A stretch of 64,000 bases of DNA from Galaxea fascicularis (taxonomy: Eukaryota; Cnidaria; Anthozoa; Scleractinia; Euphylliidae): contig OX419338.1 of the NCBI GenBank assembly GCA_948470475.1, forward strand, positions 13,750,572-13,814,571. Direction: 5' to 3'. The first letter of the stretch is position 1. Every line of letters starts with the position of its first letter. Of the stretch, positions 33,753 to 47,433 are shown one piece after another. The translations under genes were made by a program, and so were the position numbers. The notes under the pieces were generated by a model that worked only from the letters and a program-made list of their open reading frames with translations, was not told where the DNA came from and did not search any database.

Positions 33753-34399
33753 AAGTTTAATTTCTTGTTAGTGAGTGAGAGAATGTTGTGATAGCCAAAC
33801 AAATAATTAAAATAATGCCTGTCATTTCAATCAAAAACTCCCTTGTGCAAAGTAGAAAAGAGTAATATTTAATTAAACAAACACATAAAAGTCCAGGTGT
33901 CATTTTTAGTTCGATGACTGGAAACAATTACCTATATATTTATATCTCTTACTATATAACAATGAGGTGTAATAATTCAGCCAGTTCTAGTAATGCAAGA
34001 TGTAAGTAATAAATTATATAAGAAATAAATTGACTTTGAAGTGTAAACATGACTATTTTCTTGTTTTTGAATTTTAGTTGCATTGCTACAACTTGTATGG
34101 AAATAGTTTCAATATTTTGAGAAAAGGCTATTTCTCTACCGGACTGTTACTGTCAGAAATCTAGTAAGCTACTGTTTGCAGTAACTAAAAAACAGTACAG
34201 TTTAACACATAACCTGCCATTTTCTGTGTCACAAATATTTACAGATCCAAAATACCCCAAGCTAGGAATCTTGCAAAAACCAAGACATGCAATATCAAAA
34301 TGACCAAGCACAGCATCCATAACATCTTGCTTCAGAAAAGCCAAACAAATTACAATATTATTGCCAAAACTGTTCTGACATGACTGGCATAAAAATATT

Positions 34400-37300
34400 T
34401 TATGTGGAAGTGGTGACATTCCTTGGATTGTGGGGGCAGTCTTTGTGCGTTTTGCGGCTATGTGTGGAACTACCACACCATTTACATTTCTTGCCCCCTA
34501 GAGTCACAACAGCACTTTCTGGTGCACTGACAACATCACATGAAGAAGCTTCAGGTACATTGTTACTGGCCACTCCTTCGCAAACAGCATTGTTTGCCAC
34601 TAAGACTGCCTCTTCTTCCAAAAGGTTTGAGTCGTCCTCTTCATCTCCATATGTGTGCCTTATCTGACAATTCCTTACATATTTCTTTCTAAGAGACAAA
34701 GAAATGTGTGTAACTATATTGTAATGGGTCATTTTCAAGTTCATGTCTGCCTCTTCTTCAAAAAGTTGTTCTTAAAGTTCTGAAGTTGTTGTTATGAAAT
34801 TTAGTTTTCATTGATATGTACAGAACTGTAAAACAGACCTAAAATTTTCACACACTCGCTTTAATAAAGGTTGAAGTGAAATTGGAAAACCATCAATACA
34901 AGCATACATGTAAAAGATAAAGATGGACGTTGTCAGAGTAAAGATGAACCATGAAGAACTATGCAGAGGTCTTAGTCTCTCACAGCATTGTCTTACTTCT
35001 GTACCAAAAACCACTACACCTTATGGTTATTTACCTTAATTCTTGCTCCTCAGCTCGGTTTATTTTTCTCTGAACTCGCTTCCTTTTTCCTACATCGGTC
35101 TTGTAACGCTCCTGTCGTTTCATCCTTTCCTCATTGTCATGTTGGCACTAGATTTAAAAAAAAAAACAACAAATACATCCAACTATAGACCATCTCCATT
35201 TGTACAATGCTATTCTAGCCCTTTCCTTTGAAACGTGTAAGTCTTCCTTCTTTCCTTTTACACTAACAAATGTACATGTAATTCTACATAGTAAAGCGCA
35301 AAAAATAAGTAAAATTTATGAACACAGAAACAACTGATGACATTTGTCTTGTATTTTCCTGTATTTTTTCATGGTGTTGGAATGTTTTCAATGGCTGACA
35401 CCAATTTCATATACATACCACCTGTCCAAAACAACCAAATACCTTTCTCTTATAAATTGACAAAAATTTTTTTTACATACGATCTCCTGAATTCCACTCA
35501 ATACTGGAAGGCCCATCCTTGAATACAGGTCAATGATCCAGTGGTACTCTGGTCCTCGTACTTTAAATAGCCATGTCATATTTGCCTGAATGAGCCCCAG
35601 ATTGGTAGAGGCTTGGTAATGCTTTTGATGCAGGTTTGTATCCTTGGCCCTGAATTTTGTTAGAACACTAAAGGTGGACTCTGGCAAATTGGAGTGCTCC
35701 TTACCCATTTCTGGGTCAATCACACTCTCTGCATTTTTTGCCCTCTCAGCACACTCTATCTCATAAGCAAGCCCATGAAGCTCACATTTCAAGGGGTGAG
35801 CAGAGTGATATGGCTGTCCCTGGCACTTCATGTCTGGGTAAAACCCATTTTCATTGGCATCACACTCCTTGCATGAACACTTTTGCAGGGGATGAAAAGA
35901 ACAGCAGCCTCCTTCCCATTCATGAATGTCCCTGCTGTGGTATTTGCCCAGTGTCAGCATAGTCTCTCTGTACTTATAAGGACTATTGCCAGCCTGAACT
36001 AGTGCACAATAGTGGTTCCGCTTGGCATTTTGGATAAATCCAGGCCCAATACAACCACATACAGGTTTGTTCCTTGTAGCAACAAAAGTATGCTTTTTGC
36101 CAGCACAACAGCATTTCACTGATTCAATAGCAGGAAATTTTGACTTGTGCAAGGAAATAAATGCTGATGTAAATGATGACATTCCCTTTAACTCCTCTAG
36201 CTTTTTCCCATGTGCCCTTCTTACATGCCCCCCACACAGCATAACCTTAGATTCCTGTTCATTGGAAAATGAATATCTAAACCCTTTAGCTGATGAAGAG
36301 TCTGCACCCTGCCAATTGATTGCAACATTTAGGCCTTCTTCTTTGCCTGAGCCCAAACCTTTTGACTAAGATGGCCTTCAGCTGACTTAGCAGTACCTTG
36401 CCATAAATCTTCATCGCAAATCCTGTCTGCACCTCGCTTTGACAGGTGCCCATAATAGAGAAGGGCACTTGTAATATAATTTTTAATAACAAAGGTGCAA
36501 TTTTGACTAAAATGTCCCCTTATTAGCCAGCAACCATCACAGCATGTTACAGCTCTGGATCAGCTACCTATTTGATCAGACGAGAGCTGTTTCATTTGAT
36601 TCTTGGCATCATCACACATTTCATCTAGCAGATCTTTGATGTGTGAAAGAGCAAGGTCAATCACTTCCAAGAAGGGTTTTTCTGAGGTAATGCCTAAGTC
36701 CAACCCCCTTCCCAGGGTTTTCCAATAACCTGCATAGCCATGCCCACTTGTAAAAAAAAGCAAGGGAAAAGGCCAAGGACACTATTTGCCTCCTTGAGTT
36801 TAGGGCAAGATCACTGCTTTTGTAATCAATCTCTGTTGTCCAACAGCCACAGCACTTAAAATTGAATTTCATGGCCCCTCCGTATCCCTTCTTTTCACAC
36901 GCAGCAAGGACCAGCTTTCCTATAACGTAACAGTAACAATAAGAAGAGTACAATGACAGGGTTGAGGTGCATGAGGATTATTACTAGTCCCAATGAGATT
37001 TTTGATTTATGGAAAATTCACCATTACCAAAAAAAAAAGTTTCTTCCATTGGTTACAATTTTCAAGTATTTTTCATATTTTCACAGCATTCTCTCATGGT
37101 TATACGTGATGCATAGCTGTAGTATTGTCATTTATGAGCTTTGTAGCCATACCTTGAGTAGTTTCACTCATCTAGAAACATGCGTGGTCAAGTGTTCAAC
37201 ATGGAGTGAAAATATTACAATAACACCCACCAAAATTTAGTGAAAAATACTCATTTAAATCTGAATTACCTTTACATTTTCCACTATTTGAAGGACATTT

Positions 37301-38200
37301 GAAAAATCCATTGCAATCTTGCACAAACTGCACAGTGGGGGAGGTAGTTCCAACAAATAACCCTTCCAAAATGCTGATACTAAAGACCAGAAAACAATGA
37401 AAAACTGTGAACCTATGATTGAAAAATGGAGTCCATCAACAGCGATAAACTAGATACATACACAAACCAGAAGATGCACACTACTCTGAGTACAATATAG
37501 ATAAAATAATACTAGAATGAACATAATAATGTGCATTTTGTATTTGTAAATGTCCAGTTTTGCATTGTCTTTGACAATGAGACGCTTCTGAGAGCAGACA
37601 CAAACTTAGAAAAAGACGAACTGTATATCTTGGAAGCACATGAAAAAACTTCAAAACTCAAAGGTGTCTGAACTACATAACTTATTCAGTTTGATGACAC
37701 CTTCCCAAAATCACCGACATGAGAAGCTAACAACTTTTTAACGTGTGAGCCTCAAAGAAAAGTATTTCAAGATAAGACTTACCCGGCCGATACAAATATA
37801 ACCAACAAAGTTTTAGAAAGACAGCATTCACTGCAATATTATCCACTCACCCAGATTTGCGAAGATCCTCGCAAGCTTTTTGCTTCATCGGTGGTTCGTA
37901 CTCCTCATCAGATTCCTTCCCGGCTGAGCATTTGCCACTTTCAACCAATTCAACATTGTCTTTACATTCTTTGAGAAAGTGGCACAAAGTTCCCTCAGCC
38001 TCTAGCCTTTGCTCTACATCTTTCGCACTGTTGAATTTCTGGCCCTCAGGCTCGATGAAGGAGAGATGGACTCTGTCACCAGATTTACGTGAAACGATCG
38101 TCCATCCAGCCCCCTCGAGTTTAGAAATATCCACCCTCATTCGCGAACCACTGCCAGAGCCTCGAGTTTCGTGAAGACTGTTTGACCAGCTGGCCGCCAT
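34400..38200 (-). pseudogene. MBD / Mutator-like transposase of copy 2, disrupted
   Basis: Minus-strand exons 38200-37851, 37270-37379 (read downward), 36919-35481, 35147-35035 and 34688-34400 match the five exons of the copy 1 gene. Lengths of 110, 1439 and 113 are identical for exons 2-4. The first exon carries the MBD-like domain (GWTIVSRKSGDRVHLSF, EPEGQKFNSAKDVEQRL). The last exon carries the CKWCGSSTHSRKTHKDC knuckle. Exon 3 has an extra base in a run of eight T (forward 36749-36756), a stop where copy 1 has a tryptophan (GSW, tgg to tga, at 36562-36560), and a one-base loss near 36345. Homopolymer error could explain one of these lesions but not all three. The rest is open through NLPESTF and GIQEI. 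Confidence 0.88.
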
Positions 38201-38423
38201 AAATAAACCTCTCTCTTTTCAATAGATATAAATTTCTCTCTATTCAATAAATAAATACATCTTTCTCTTTGATAAATAAATCTCTCTGAATCTTTTTCGC
38301 TCTTACCACAATGTTCAACCACAGTATTTGCGCAACAGGCGTCGGATGTCGAGCGCCTGTCAACATACGCCGATAATGGGCAAGCGAGGTGTCGTTGCTA
38401 AGTGAGGCGTTAGCTTGCCTAAT

Positions 38424-38441
38424 GATTGGTTTCGCGGGAAA
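38424..38441 (-). promoter_or_regulatory. E2F-like site with CCAAT box upstream of the transposase, copy 2
   Basis: The forward strand reads GATTGGTTTCGCGGGAAA. On the coding strand this is TTTCCCGCGAAACCAATC, the same E2F-plus-CCAAT arrangement as at 8554 in copy 1, about 230 bp upstream of the ATG at 38200. Surrounding bases differ, so the block stands out as conserved. Confidence 0.5.
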
Positions 38442-39140
38442 AATAGGACATACAAATATGGTCAATTTAGCCATATTGGGAGGAATATTTTGCGTTTAAC
38501 CGCTGATTTTGACTATTGTGGATACAGGAAATATGGCTGCCATCGAACTTCGATAACATTATGTTGTATGAGCAGATTTCTGATATTTATGGCCGATTTA
38601 CAGACCAAAATAGCTAATAAAGTCCAAGATGGGGGCACATTTACGAATATTATTCTGTGGAGATTCATCGTTAACAATTGAAACTTGGCAGGGCTCAACT
38701 GCATGGGAAGACAAAACTTTGCACCGCAGTCCCCACTACAGAGTGGAATAGCTTGCAATTTGGGGGAAGTCAAACTTTTGAAGGTAAAATTTGTTACTTT
38801 TTGCCATTACAGAATAAGAAACCAAAACAGGAATTGGGACTGCAGTGAAAAGTTAGTTTTTTTCCATTTTAACTGTGTTCCAAATGTCAGAGCTAAGTTA
38901 TAACTGTTTATTTAGTTATAATTTTTTTTTGTAAAATTGCTTGTAAATGAGCACACCCTAGAATTTTTCTAATTTTTTACATTCCTTAAATATTTCCAAA
39001 AGGATTTTATTTTTACCAGATTCCTTGAGAGTCATTTAATAAGTGGTGTTAAAATGAGTTCAGTATCTTAAATGTATCTTTAAAAAAAACCCTCCAATAC
39101 AGCCCAAAAATGACCAAATTAGCCTCCAGGAATACCTTAA

Positions 39141-40189
39141 ATAAAGAGTGTTAGCATTCAATATCAAACAGGAATCGAAAAGAAAAGCAAAACTACATGT
39201 ATGTAAACCAATTTACTTCTGACGCTTTTCGAGGAACGGCATCTCTCATCGATACCTGTGGAAAAACGAAAACAGCGCACACATTTTACAGCAATTCTTA
39301 AGCAAACTGGCCTAAACGTATGATTTAAGGTTGGAAGAAGTTACTTTTCTCGATTTGAAGGCAAAAAATTGATTGAAATGTTTAAAAGACACTCACCAAA
39401 AACTCCTGTAGTCGGTACTACGTCAAAATACTCTGTTTGCCAAACTAGAGAAGCCCGCTACGGTGGCAACCCAACGAAGGCGACACTTGTGCATGTGCAA
39501 AAGTGTTTGACTTCATTTCCGGTTTCCGTAGCCGTCCACAAAACCGTTGGTGCTAAAAGTCCCTAATTGTTTCTGAGAAGACAGGCACAGTGAGAGTTGT
39601 CAATGAGTATTATTATTTACATACATGTCACTTATTCTATTGTTTCAAGTGCCTGACACATCAAAGTATAATAATCAAAGTATAATACTTGTGATGGTAT
39701 TTAGAGCGTGAAAAGTAATCATCTGGTCCATTTGCATGTACACCTGTACTTACCGAGAACGTTAATAAAAAGTGAATGACTGTTAGAGTTAAATGCACGA
39801 GCAAAAGTATGCCTGTTTAGAAAAAACATAACTTAACAAATAACAGACCAAAATTACTGTAATCTACATGTAAAGCCAGACTTGAACAATCAATAATCCA
39901 AGTAGAGGCAGGAAAAAGTTGTTACCTTCACTTGTAGGGGCACTATTACTTGGTAGTAGCGGGGCTTGAGAAGAGTAATGTTCTGTAAGTGTAGACTACA
40001 CATTATCAGCAGAAGCACTGTGGATGGCAGGCCTCATAGGCCTTTCTTGTGTTATAGTTTCCAGGTACTGTGCTATAGTTTCAGATTCCTCCTCTAAATT
40101 ACAGTCAGTCTAAAACAGACAACATGTCCAAACTTTGTAAACAAAAGAAAGATGATCAGGAAAAACAATGCAGCCACATGTTTCATCAC
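39141..40189. other. Intergenic; left flank of the tandem array
   Basis: No supported gene. From about 40105 the sequence (CAGTCTAAAACAGACAACATG onward) matches the flank found at 59205 and 62205, so the start of the array is joined to sequence belonging to the 3,000 bp unit type. Confidence 0.5.
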
Positions 40190-40907
40190 CCTGTGATGTG
40201 ACAAGCCAAGCAAGAGAGACAGCCACTGATTTTTTCTTACACCCACCTCAGTAAACTCCCTGACATCCAGTTTGTTCATAAAGGCACAGACAGGACAGTT
40301 GGTATTCAGACATGCTGAAAGCGCGGTGTGAACCTCCCCTCCCTCCTCTGCAATCAAGTTATACGGCCAGTTTTAATCGTGTTGGCTGCCTTCACTACTG
40401 CCTCTTGTGGTGGGTTGGCCTAAACAAACACAGTTCTTTTTGCAAACTTCCCACAGCCATTGCATCTGCTCTTTTACACACGTCTGGCGGGCAGCTTCTT
40501 GTGCAGCCTGGTATACAAGACGGTCGTGCTGCTGGTGGTCTACTGCTTTGCGGCATTGCTGCCAAAAAAAAAAAAATTGAATATCTAACCATCAGAAAAC
40601 CAATGTACCTCAGTCTGTAAAACTAACTAACCTGGAATAATTAACGTTCAGAATCAAAGTGGGGTGAGTAATCATTGTAACCCAAATTTCATTTTGAACT
40701 ACAACATGCAAGTATCACGTACAAACTGGATTTGAAAGTAGATTAAAACTGCTTTTTCCTGTGACAGGACCAATACACTTAAGGTATATCAGAGAGACCG
40801 ATGCTACCATTTCAATGGAACAGAATTCACTTGATATCAATTTAGCTAAGACAGCTAGTCACTTACCTAAGAAGGGAGGACAGGTTCGTTTTCAGCCTTA
40901 TATTCCG

Positions 40908-41653
40908 TCAGTCTAGCCAGGGACTCAGGACTGGGAATTCGAGCAGGAACAATTCTGGGTAACGCCAGTAACAGTTGCTGTCAGAATCACCGCTTTCTAG
41001 ACTCAAAATGTTGTCACGGAGCTGAGAGGTGGTCTCTTGTAGTGATTGCAATTGATCAGATGACAGAGGGGTGAAATACAAGAAATCTATGCCAAAACGG
41101 AACATCAACTTGACTAGTCGTGCGGGCTTCTCAGACTTGCCAGCATACCTTAGTGCAGTGGATCTAGCCAGCATGAGTTCAGATGTTGTAAGGCCAAGAC
41201 CGCAAATCATCTCTTTGGAGAGGATGGCTTGGTTAGTTGTTCTTGCAGCTACGGTTAAATTCCCTTCCACCATGCCTCCATGAGAATCTGAGACCAGACG
41301 TCAGGGATAGCCGTGTGTATACTGAAGGCTGATGTCACTCCAGGATGGTGCAAAAAGTGCCATGACGTTCCCAAATTGATCTAGTCTGAGTTGCTGGAGA
41401 TTTTTGTCAAAGGCTAGAAGGCTGGTGGTCATTTTTTTGCAAAGATGGTGGATTGTTCAAACTGAGGTCTTCTATCTGCCTGGCTTTCATCGGTGGCGGG
41501 TGGTTGATTCCCCTCGGCATGCCAGACAAAACGTTCGCAATATGTGTGGCAGGAAGCCAGGTCATCAAATTCAACAGGCCCCGTGTTGTCATGGTGAAAA
41601 AGCCCCTTTGGCAAGCAGAGCGTGTCAAAAAGGCACAGGCCTGAATTTAACAC
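40908..41653 (-). pseudogene. Unrecognised gene piece, unit copy 1 (two frames)
   Basis: On the minus strand a likely acceptor (TTTCTTCCCTATAG) precedes TREDQPTVLNSGLCLFDTL and a soluble, histidine-containing sequence. The frame stops at FAKK, where about 22 bases present in the 3,000 bp unit are missing. After the lesion the protein resumes with an in-frame TGA (41299-41297) and then MVEGNLTVAARTTNQAIL to SPWLD, 121 codons (41273-40908). An overlapping frame near its end (LARLTEYKAENEPVLPS) also looks coding, so the true exon end is uncertain. No domain was recognised. Confidence 0.55.
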
Positions 41654-43607
41654 TGTGGGCTGGTCTTCACGAGTCCTATAGGGAAGAAAGGTTGAATTGT
41701 TTCATCAGGTATTTCAATCTTTGCTTTTCTTTCAAAGAGAAAACTGCCAGCCAAGGCTTTTAATTGAGTTAACTCCTTTCTCCCTTTTTGTTGTTTTTAC
41801 GCTGCTTAGCGGAGAGGCAAATTCAAAATCAAGTCATGCTGAAGGTATCCATCCACTGCGTGCAATTTTTGTTCAGTTAAGTATGGGGATCCTATTATCA
41901 TTTTCTAGCAGATGTTCATGTATATATCAGGGGCTCTCCATGTGGTTAGCCGTCAAATGGCCAAACATTTAACCTTCGACCGTCAAAATGGCTTGTTTTT
42001 AAACGTCAAAGCAACCCCCTGTTGAGACCCTCATGTCAGTTTGTGTAAAACAAATGTAATGGACAAACAAAAAATAGATACATCAATATTTACAATTTAT
42101 TCTCTAGCAGGCTTTCAACCGCTCAATTTTCTCTTAAAAAGAAATAATATAAAAAAGGAGTTTTCAAAATGGACTGAACCAGAGGTTGAAGGCGTGAAAG
42201 TCAACTCGCAACATTTATATCCTACGGCATTCCATTCACCACACCCAGCAAATTACTGCAAATACCTTTAATGCACCGTATCACTTCACTGAGTATCACT
42301 GTATATAACTATGTATTAACGTATATCACTGCTCTTATGTTCTCAGAAAAATCAACTGATTTGCTTGCCAGAAAAATACCGAAAACTAGATCCACAACTG
42401 TTTTCTAAAGAAATTGCCCCTTGAAAACAACTAGTCAACAATGTTTCGTCAAGGCGATTTAACACGGCTATTATTTTTTCTACACAGTCAAAAACTCTTC
42501 TGCCATAAATTTTACTGTACCAGATTTTCTGAAAATGTATTGAATAGGCACCCCAGGGGAGACCTATCCAAACAGATCGATATGAATGTGACGAGAAAAA
42601 CCGGAAAAACTGAGGAGGCTCGATGTGTCTCCTGAAACTCCCGTTTTATTCTGCAAATAATTAAAATTACTCGAATTACGCGAGCCGCTAGATAGGCGGT
42701 AAAAGAACCGAAAATAACAACAATGTAACTTATGAAGGCACAAATATTTGACAACATCGCTTACCAAGTATCGACGGTCAGTAAAAGGTCCAATACGGAC
42801 AAAACAGGAGGAAATAGCTCCAAAAATACGAGTTCACTAACAAGGCACAGGATCGTCAGAAAACGTGTTGTTGTTTTTTGGCATTGAGAGATTGCCCGGA
42901 TGTATGCACGATGAAACTGCTGACCTATACCTGGTGTTGAGAGCGAGCCTCAACATGTATTTTCAGTCCAACTCCAATTCAGTCACATGTTCAGGACTGC
43001 AGTTTCACTGTCAGAAACCGACACACTTTTATGTTCTCAAATAGTATGGCTAATATCCTGGCTTAGCTAGTCATTTGTTGCATTGTTTACCTCGGTCCCC
43101 AATTCTTTTTCACAGATTGTTCAGTTAAATCTCCCAGCCTGCAACAGACACATTTTGCTGTTCTAACCTACTGTCCATGACCTAAATGTTTTTGCTGTAC
43201 AAACGGAGATTTATGTGGACAGCCAAAATTTAGCCGCACCAGCTGCGTTACACTTAAAACTCGAGTTCTTTCTTGATGTTAATAATTACATCCTTACTCA
43301 GAAGGACAGGAAAATATCCACATGAAATTCAGAATCTAGACAGCACATCTCAAAAATCAGGCGCGCTTGTAATTTCAAAGAAATTGGGCACGCGTGCAGG
43401 GTGTTCATTAGGCATCTGAGATCGGAGAATTTTCCGGTTAAATTTCCATGGCCTGTGGTAGCCTTGAAGGTAATTTTTTTCTATGAGTGGTCAGATTCTC
43501 CTGTTACTTTATACTATCCTCCTGCTACTTCAGTTCTTAATGAAAACCCTGCACGTGAACATAGCTAACAGACGTGAAAACAGACGACAGCTTGTAATCA
43601 ATGTTCA

Positions 43608-44366
43608 TTAAATTTCAGACTGCTCAACATTTTCACCTGCATCCCTTGTCAGTCCAAAGCAGCCAGGAAATACTGTGCGTAGGACAGTTTCCTCTTCTGT
43701 GGTGTCTTCAGTCTCCAAGTAATGATCCCAGTTGCTGTTGGGTGCACTGGATAAGCAAGTGTGGCACAGATACAAAAGAACGGCTAACTGGTTTTGTTCG
43801 CTGATCTGGTATCCGACTGCTATGCCAAATTTTGAGATGTTGTTCCAGAAATTACCCCAGCCCTTGATGAGCTGCAGGTGATGCAAGTTGGGGCAATGCT
43901 GTGTCAGATATCCAATGTTAGCAATGTTACGCAGAGGTGAGCTGCCACAACTTAGCAGTAAAGACAGGGCAGTGTGTACGGTTTTGCGTTCCTCCTCGGA
44001 TGGGTCGGTTGCCCAATACTGAACAGCAATGTGATGTGACAAGCCAAGCAAGAGAGACAGCCACTGATTTTTTCTAACGCCCACCTCAGTAAACTCCCTG
44101 ACATCCAGTTTGTTCATAAAGGCACAGACAGGACAGTTGGTATTCAGACATGCTGAACGCACGGTGTGAACCTCCCCTCCCTCCTCTGCAATCAAGTTAT
44201 ACGACCAGTTTTCATCGTGTTGGCTGCCCTAAACAAACACAGTTCTTTTTGCAAACTTCCCACAGCCATTGCATCTGCTCTTTTACACACGTCTGGCGGG
44301 CAGCTTCTTGTGCAGCCTGGTATACAAGACGGTCGTGCTGCTGGTGGTCTACTGCTTTGCGGCATT
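43608..44366 (-). pseudogene. Unrecognised gene, C-terminal exon, unit copy 2
   Basis: After an acceptor (TTTTTTTTTTTTGGCAG) the minus strand reads QCRKAVDHQQHDRLVYQAAQ and KEQMQWLWEVCKKNC. A 28-base deletion then shifts the frame. From 44195 an open 195-codon frame continues to 43608 (GGEVHTVRSACLNTNCPVC, REFTEVGVRKNQWLSLLLGL, CPNLHHLQLIKGWGNFW, ending GENVEQSEI). The NCPVC motif and hydrophobic segments suggest a folded domain, but I cannot name a family. The sequence is repeated unchanged in the next three units. It is the 3' exon of the same gene as the 121-codon block upstream. Confidence 0.55.
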
Positions 44367-44733
44367 GCTGCCAAAAAAAAAAAAATTGAATATCTAACCA
44401 TCAGAAAACCAATGTACCTCAGTCTGTAAAACTAACTAACCTGGAATAATTAACGTTGGGATACAAAGCAAGCTGAGAATCAAAGTGGGGTGAGTAATCA
44501 TTGTAACCCAAATTTCATTTTGAACTACAACATGCAAGTATCACGTACAAACTGGATTTGAAAGTAGATTAAAACTGCTTTTTCCTGTGACAGGACCAAT
44601 ACACTTAAGGTATATCAGAGAGACCGATGCTACCATTTCAATGGAACAGAATTCACTTGATATCAATTTAGCTAAGACAGCTAGTCACTTACCTAAGAAG
44701 GGAGGACAGGTTCGTTTTCAGCCTTATATTCCG

Positions 44734-45479
44734 TCAGTCTAGCCAGGGACTCAGGACTGGGAATTCGAGCAGGAACAATTCTGGGTAACGCCAGTAACAG
44801 TTGCTGTCAGAATCACCGCTTTCTAGACTCAAAATGTTGTCACGGAGCTGAGAGGTGGTCTCTTGTAGTGATTGCAATTGATCAGATGACAGAGGGGTGA
44901 AATACAAGAAATCTATGCCAAAACGGAACATCAACTTGACTAGTCGTGCGGGCTTCTCAGACTTGCCAGCATACCTTAGTGCAGTGGATCTAGCCAGCAT
45001 GAGTTCAGATGTTGTAAGGCCAAGACCGCAAATCATCTCTTTGGAGAGGATGGCTTGGTTAGTTGTTCTTGCAGCTACGGTTAAATTCCCTTCCACCATG
45101 CCTCCATGAGAATCTGAGACCAGACGTCAGGGATAGCCGTGTGTATACTGAAGGCTGATGTCACTCCAGGATGGTGCAAAAAGTGCCATGACGTTCCCAA
45201 ATTGATCTAGTCTGAGTTGCTGGAGATTTTTGTCAAAGGCTAGAAGGCTGGTGGTCATTTTTTTGCAAAGATGGTGGATTGTTCAAACTGAGGTCTTCTA
45301 TCTGCCTGGCTTTCATCGGTGGCGGGTGGTTGATTCCCCTCGGCATGCCAGACAAAACGTTCGCAATATGTGTGGCAGGAAGCCAGGTCATCAAATTCAA
45401 CAGGCCCCGTGTTGTCATGGTGAAAAAGCCCCTTTGGCAAGCAGAGCGTGTCAAAAAGGCACAGGCCTGAATTTAACAC
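44734..45479 (-). pseudogene. Unrecognised gene piece, unit copy 2
   Basis: Exact repeat, 3,826 bases on, of the piece described at 40908-41653, with the same deletion and the same in-frame TGA. Confidence 0.5.
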
Positions 45480-47433
45480 TGTGGGCTGGTCTTCACGAGT
45501 CCTATAGGGAAGAAAGGTTGAATTGTTTCATCAGGTATTTCAATCTTTGCTTTTCTTTCAAAGAGAAAACTGCCAGCCAAGGCTTTTAATTGAGTTAACT
45601 CCTTTCTCCCTTTTTGTTGTTTTTACGCTGCTTAGCGGAGAGGCAAATTCAAAATCAAGTCATGCTGAAGGTATCCATCCACTGCGTGCAATTTTTGTTC
45701 AGTTAAGTATGGGGATCCTATTATCATTTTCTAGCAGATGTTCATGTATATATCAGGGGCTCTCCATGTGGTTAGCCGTCAAATGGCCAAACATTTAACC
45801 TTCGACCGTCAAAATGGCTTGTTTTTAAACGTCAAAGCAACCCCCTGTTGAGACCCTCATGTCAGTTTGTGTAAAACAAATGTAATGGACAAACAAAAAA
45901 TAGATACATCAATATTTACAATTTATTCTCTAGCAGGCTTTCAACCGCTCAATTTTCTCTTAAAAAGAAATAATATAAAAAAGGAGTTTTCAAAATGGAC
46001 TGAACCAGAGGTTGAAGGCGTGAAAGTCAACTCGCAACATTTATATCCTACGGCATTCCATTCACCACACCCAGCAAATTACTGCAAATACCTTTAATGC
46101 ACCGTATCACTTCACTGAGTATCACTGTATATAACTATGTATTAACGTATATCACTGCTCTTATGTTCTCAGAAAAATCAACTGATTTGCTTGCCAGAAA
46201 AATACCGAAAACTAGATCCACAACTGTTTTCTAAAGAAATTGCCCCTTGAAAACAACTAGTCAACAATGTTTCGTCAAGGCGATTTAACACGGCTATTAT
46301 TTTTTCTACACAGTCAAAAACTCTTCTGCCATAAATTTTACTGTACCAGATTTTCTGAAAATGTATTGAATAGGCACCCCAGGGGAGACCTATCCAAACA
46401 GATCGATATGAATGTGACGAGAAAAACCGGAAAAACTGAGGAGGCTCGATGTGTCTCCTGAAACTCCCGTTTTATTCTGCAAATAATTAAAATTACTCGA
46501 ATTACGCGAGCCGCTAGATAGGCGGTAAAAGAACCGAAAATAACAACAATGTAACTTATGAAGGCACAAATATTTGACAACATCGCTTACCAAGTATCGA
46601 CGGTCAGTAAAAGGTCCAATACGGACAAAACAGGAGGAAATAGCTCCAAAAATACGAGTTCACTAACAAGGCACAGGATCGTCAGAAAACGTGTTGTTGT
46701 TTTTTGGCATTGAGAGATTGCCCGGATGTATGCACGATGAAACTGCTGACCTATACCTGGTGTTGAGAGCGAGCCTCAACATGTATTTTCAGTCCAACTC
46801 CAATTCAGTCACATGTTCAGGACTGCAGTTTCACTGTCAGAAACCGACACACTTTTATGTTCTCAAATAGTATGGCTAATATCCTGGCTTAGCTAGTCAT
46901 TTGTTGCATTGTTTACCTCGGTCCCCAATTCTTTTTCACAGATTGTTCAGTTAAATCTCCCAGCCTGCAACAGACACATTTTGCTGTTCTAACCTACTGT
47001 CCATGACCTAAATGTTTTTGCTGTACAAACGGAGATTTATGTGGACAGCCAAAATTTAGCCGCACCAGCTGCGTTACACTTAAAACTCGAGTTCTTTCTT
47101 GATGTTAATAATTACATCCTTACTCAGAAGGACAGGAAAATATCCACATGAAATTCAGAATCTAGACAGCACATCTCAAAAATCAGGCGCGCTTGTAATT
47201 TCAAAGAAATTGGGCACGCGTGCAGGGTGTTCATTAGGCATCTGAGATCGGAGAATTTTCCGGTTAAATTTCCATGGCCTGTGGTAGCCTTGAAGGTAAT
47301 TTTTTTCTATGAGTGGTCAGATTCTCCTGTTACTTTATACTATCCTCCTGCTACTTCAGTTCTTAATGAAAACCCTGCACGTGAACATAGCTAACAGACG
47401 TGAAAACAGACGACAGCTTGTAATCAATGTTCA

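Larger units (their letters stand above)
32235..39136 (-). mobile_element. TTAA-target DNA transposon, Kolobok-like, copy 2 (transposase decayed)
   Basis: The element starts GGTATTCCTGGAGG at 32235 and ends CCTCCAGGAATACC at 39136, with TTAA on both sides (32231-32234 and 39137-39140). Length is 6,902 bp. It is inverted relative to copy 1: the transposase runs on the minus strand (38200-34400) and the accessory gene on the plus strand (32523-33752). Coding parts align with copy 1 at the protein level, but introns and the intergenic sequence are strongly diverged, so the two are related families rather than a recent pair. 33753-34399 (between gene 3' ends) and 38442-39120 hold nothing else that I can support. 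Confidence 0.93.

Noticed and set aside
34153..34399. Extension of the copy 2 transposase past its stop
   Set aside because: The stop at 34402-34400 falls about where copy 1 ends, after the Cys/His knuckle, and no acceptor follows.
41404..41763. 119-codon plus-strand frame repeated in each unit
   Set aside because: It is antisense to the minus-strand gene piece, whose sequence is better supported by the version in the 3,000 bp unit.
42441..42767. Short open frames in the middle of the 3,826 bp unit
   Set aside because: They overlap on both strands, have no recognised motif, and their conservation between units only reflects the identity of the repeats.
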